DNA of 64,000 nt from Glandiceps talaboti. Its lineage: Eukaryota > Hemichordata > Enteropneusta > Spengelidae. The translations under genes and the position numbers were made by a program. The notes beneath the pieces are model-generated. The model made no database searches and was not told where the DNA came from. It saw only the letters and a program-made list of their open reading frames with translations. Each line of letters starts with the position of its first letter. The stretch's first letter is position 1. Where the stretch lies: positions 34,716,332 through 34,780,331 of the forward strand of contig NC_135549.1 of NCBI RefSeq assembly GCF_964340395.1, given 5' to 3'. Shown here piece after piece: positions 62,018 to 64,000 of the stretch.

Positions 62018-62128
62018 GTACACGAGATCCATCTTCTGCTTATACTCATCAATAATTGATTGAATGATTTTTTTGATACTAATTTTGTAGTATATTTATT
62101 TTGTACAAATTTTCACAATCATTTTGAT

Positions 62129-62134
62129 AATAAA
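62129..62134 (+). promoter_or_regulatory. candidate polyadenylation signal AATAAA
   Basis: AATAAA about 180 bp after the stop codon, followed by a T/G-rich stretch (tcctggtggtataatttt). This is the first clear signal downstream of the terminal exon. Confidence 0.6.
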
Positions 62135-63529
62135 TCCTGGTGGTATAATTTTCAACATTTGATTAACTCACTGCCAAAAAAATAGTATGCATTTCACAAA
62201 TATATACTTTGTCCTTTGAATATGGGCATGTAGTAGGAAATTCTTTTTTTAAAGTGACCATATGGATGAGGATTGGGTATTTATTTTTGAGTTTTAATTT
62301 ATAAAACAATTTTGTCATGCTTTCTACTTAAAAAATTAATGTGAAACAACATTGACAAAGTCTGTTTGAAACTCAATACCTTGCAAAAAGCTTTAAAATG
62401 TGTAAAAATGTTTGTTATTGTAAATACAATAACAACTATTTTATACATTTATTAATCATTTGCATGTTATTGACTTACAAACACAGACTTGGCATATGTT
62501 GTGTTACATTGATTTTTCAAGTAGGACGCCAAGATAAAATTGTTTTATAAATTAAAAATCCAAAAATCCACATCCATATGGCTTTTTTCATAAATACTAC
62601 CTAGTGATTTTCGAGTAAAACTGTAGTGTTTACTAACAAATGTAAAAATTGCCAAAAAAATTAACACAGATGTAAAGGCCATTGAATTGAAATAAATCAC
62701 AAATTAATAGTTTTTAGCTGAAGAAAACATACTTCATTTCAAACTAGACATGGAAAGTATGCGTTTGATGAGTTTTAAAGAGTGTTTGACTGTAAATATA
62801 TTTAATACATGTACATAAGGAATGGAAAAATGTAGATTGAACACAGTATACATTCACACTTCTTAACCTTCAAATCTGGTTCTTACATTCAAATACGTGT
62901 AATTCACAAAGAAACAGCCAAGAAAAAATGAAGCAGTTCACTAGAGTTATTCAGTTTGTGACAAAACATATTTCATTGCTGAGTTAAATTGTTTACAAAC
63001 ATTTTCATCTAATGCAAATTATAAAGTAATGAAAACCATCTGGTATGTTGGAGTAACCACTCATTGACTTCTGTTAGCCAATCAACATGGATGTGCAAAC
63101 TTGTTTTAAAGGTTCACATACACTCTTGTTGTTTACATTGAAACAGATTTAAATTCACCCCGTTTTACCAAACAATGTAACCCAGTGTGTGTGTGTGTGT
63201 GTACAGTGGTGATTTCAATAGTATAAAACAAAGTAGTTGTATAATGGCAGCTTCTACTTGTGTAGAGTAGGCTGAAATGAATCAGTTTGTAATTCAGCAC
63301 CCTAGAAATATACATGAAATCTAGTAAATAATTACAATCTATGCAGAAAAGATTTTTGTTCATCATGCCAACTTTTTCAGTGGATGTTAAATATAAACTT
63401 AATTAAGGTAGTTTGCAACAGCATACTATTTTGTCTCAACATTATTTAATGATAAAAAAACCCACAATTTACATGTTTTTAGTATATTTTGTACCACAGT
63501 AATACCACCATGGCATGCACATATACACA
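62135..63529. other. 3' flank, AT-rich, no gene seen
   Basis: No exon or dispersed repeat was recognised. A short (GT)n microsatellite lies at about 63185-63202. Confidence 0.45.
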
Positions 63530-64000
63530 GCAGATCATTATCACCCCTGCAGTATGGATTCCATCAGGGCTGCAGATCTCTATTCACCCCTGCAGTATGG
63601 ATTCCATCAGGGCTGCAGATCTCTATTCACCCCTGCAGTATGGATTCCATCAGGGCTGCAGATCTCTATTCACCCCTGCAGTATGGATTCCATCAGGGCT
63701 GCAGATCTCTATTCACCCCTGCAGTATGGATTCCATCAGGGCTGCAGATCTCTATTCACCCCTGCAGTATGGATTCCATCAGGGCTGCAGATCTCTATTC
63801 ACCCCTGCAGTATGGATTCCATCAGGGCTGCAGATCTCTATTCACCCCTGCAGCATGGATTCCATCAGGGCTGCAGATCTCTATTCACCCCTGCAGTATG
63901 GATTCCATCAGGGCTGCAGATCTCTATTCACCCCTGCAGTATGGATTCCATCAGGGCTGCAGATCTCTATTCACCCCTGCAGCATGGATTCCAGCAGGGC
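63530..64000. repeat. 43-bp minisatellite, ~11 copies, continues past the window
   Basis: Units contain TCACCCCTGCAGTATGGATT, then CCATCAGGGCTGCAGATCTCTAT, with exact 43-bp spacing from 63541. Copies are almost identical (only cagcatgg and ccagcagg variants), which suggests recent expansion. The right end is cut by the window edge. Confidence 0.97.

Noticed and set aside
61792-62055. 87-residue plus-strand frame over the terminal exon
   Set aside because: Wrong phase for the exon 5 junction. The phase-correct frame ends at 61949.

Overview
This window is eukaryotic, AT-rich metazoan DNA. It has spliced exons with GT-AG junctions, degenerate LINE, LTR and DNA-transposon remnants, CA/CAA microsatellites and very large minisatellites. 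It is not prokaryotic: there are no operons, ribosome binding sites, tRNA or rRNA genes, or CRISPR arrays. The style (dispersed elements with CTGT/CA microsatellite heads, Harbinger-like DNA elements, CR1/Jockey-like LINE pieces) suggests a marine invertebrate such as a deuterostome or lophotrochozoan, but the species cannot be fixed from the sequence.

One host gene could be reconstructed, on the + strand. Six exons (16777-16908, 18125-18365, 44930-45046, 51491-51633, 53804-53992, 61802-61949) join with matching reading phase at all five junctions. They end in a TAA stop, with an AATAAA signal about 180 bp downstream. They encode the C-terminal ~320 residues of a protein whose 5' exons were not found. 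The protein looks to me like the poorly characterised vertebrate C3orf20-like family. That name is from memory and tentative; the exon structure is strong.

The introns and flanks hold at least ten tandem arrays with unrelated units of 30-44 bp, about 38 kb in total or roughly 59% of the window. They are a 35-mer (7.75-15.77 kb, ~229 copies), a 32-mer (17.3-18.0 kb), a 30/31-mer (24.8-42.7 kb, ~590 copies), a 38-mer (43.5-44.5 kb), a 33/35-mer (45.4-49.4 kb), another 32-mer (49.8-50.4 kb), a 33-mer (50.5-51.3 kb), a 40-mer (53.5-53.8 kb), a 44-mer (54.8-59.35 kb) and a 43-mer running off the right edge. Nearly all long open reading frames in the window come from these arrays and are not genes.

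Left region (1-7.1 kb): a deleted LINE (zinc-finger ORF1 fused to reverse-transcriptase (RT) pieces), a minus-strand LTR-retrotransposon remnant (LTR, primer-binding-like site, gag-like coiled coil), a perfect 42-bp inverted repeat abutting a 776-bp PIF/Harbinger-like element with TAA duplications, a second LINE RT fragment, and a dispersed element with a terminal hairpin, CTGT microsatellite and repeated ~120-bp modules. The hairpin-plus-microsatellite architecture recurs at 16.95, 19.7, 23.4 and 53.3 kb. Intron 2 (18.4-44.9 kb) also holds a minus-strand element with split direct repeats (A1...B1-A2...B2), the arrangement of Ngaro/PAT-type tyrosine-recombinase retroelements. The 44-bp array appears to start inside a LINE RT reading frame at 54.8 kb and carries one 282-bp inverted-repeat element inserted cleanly into a repeat unit.

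I see no complete novel enzymatic or defence system. The most notable signals are the extreme minisatellite load of one gene, the splice-site-like motifs in many array units, two independent 24-unit (840-bp) duplications in one array, a LINE-to-minisatellite transition, and the split-direct-repeat element.
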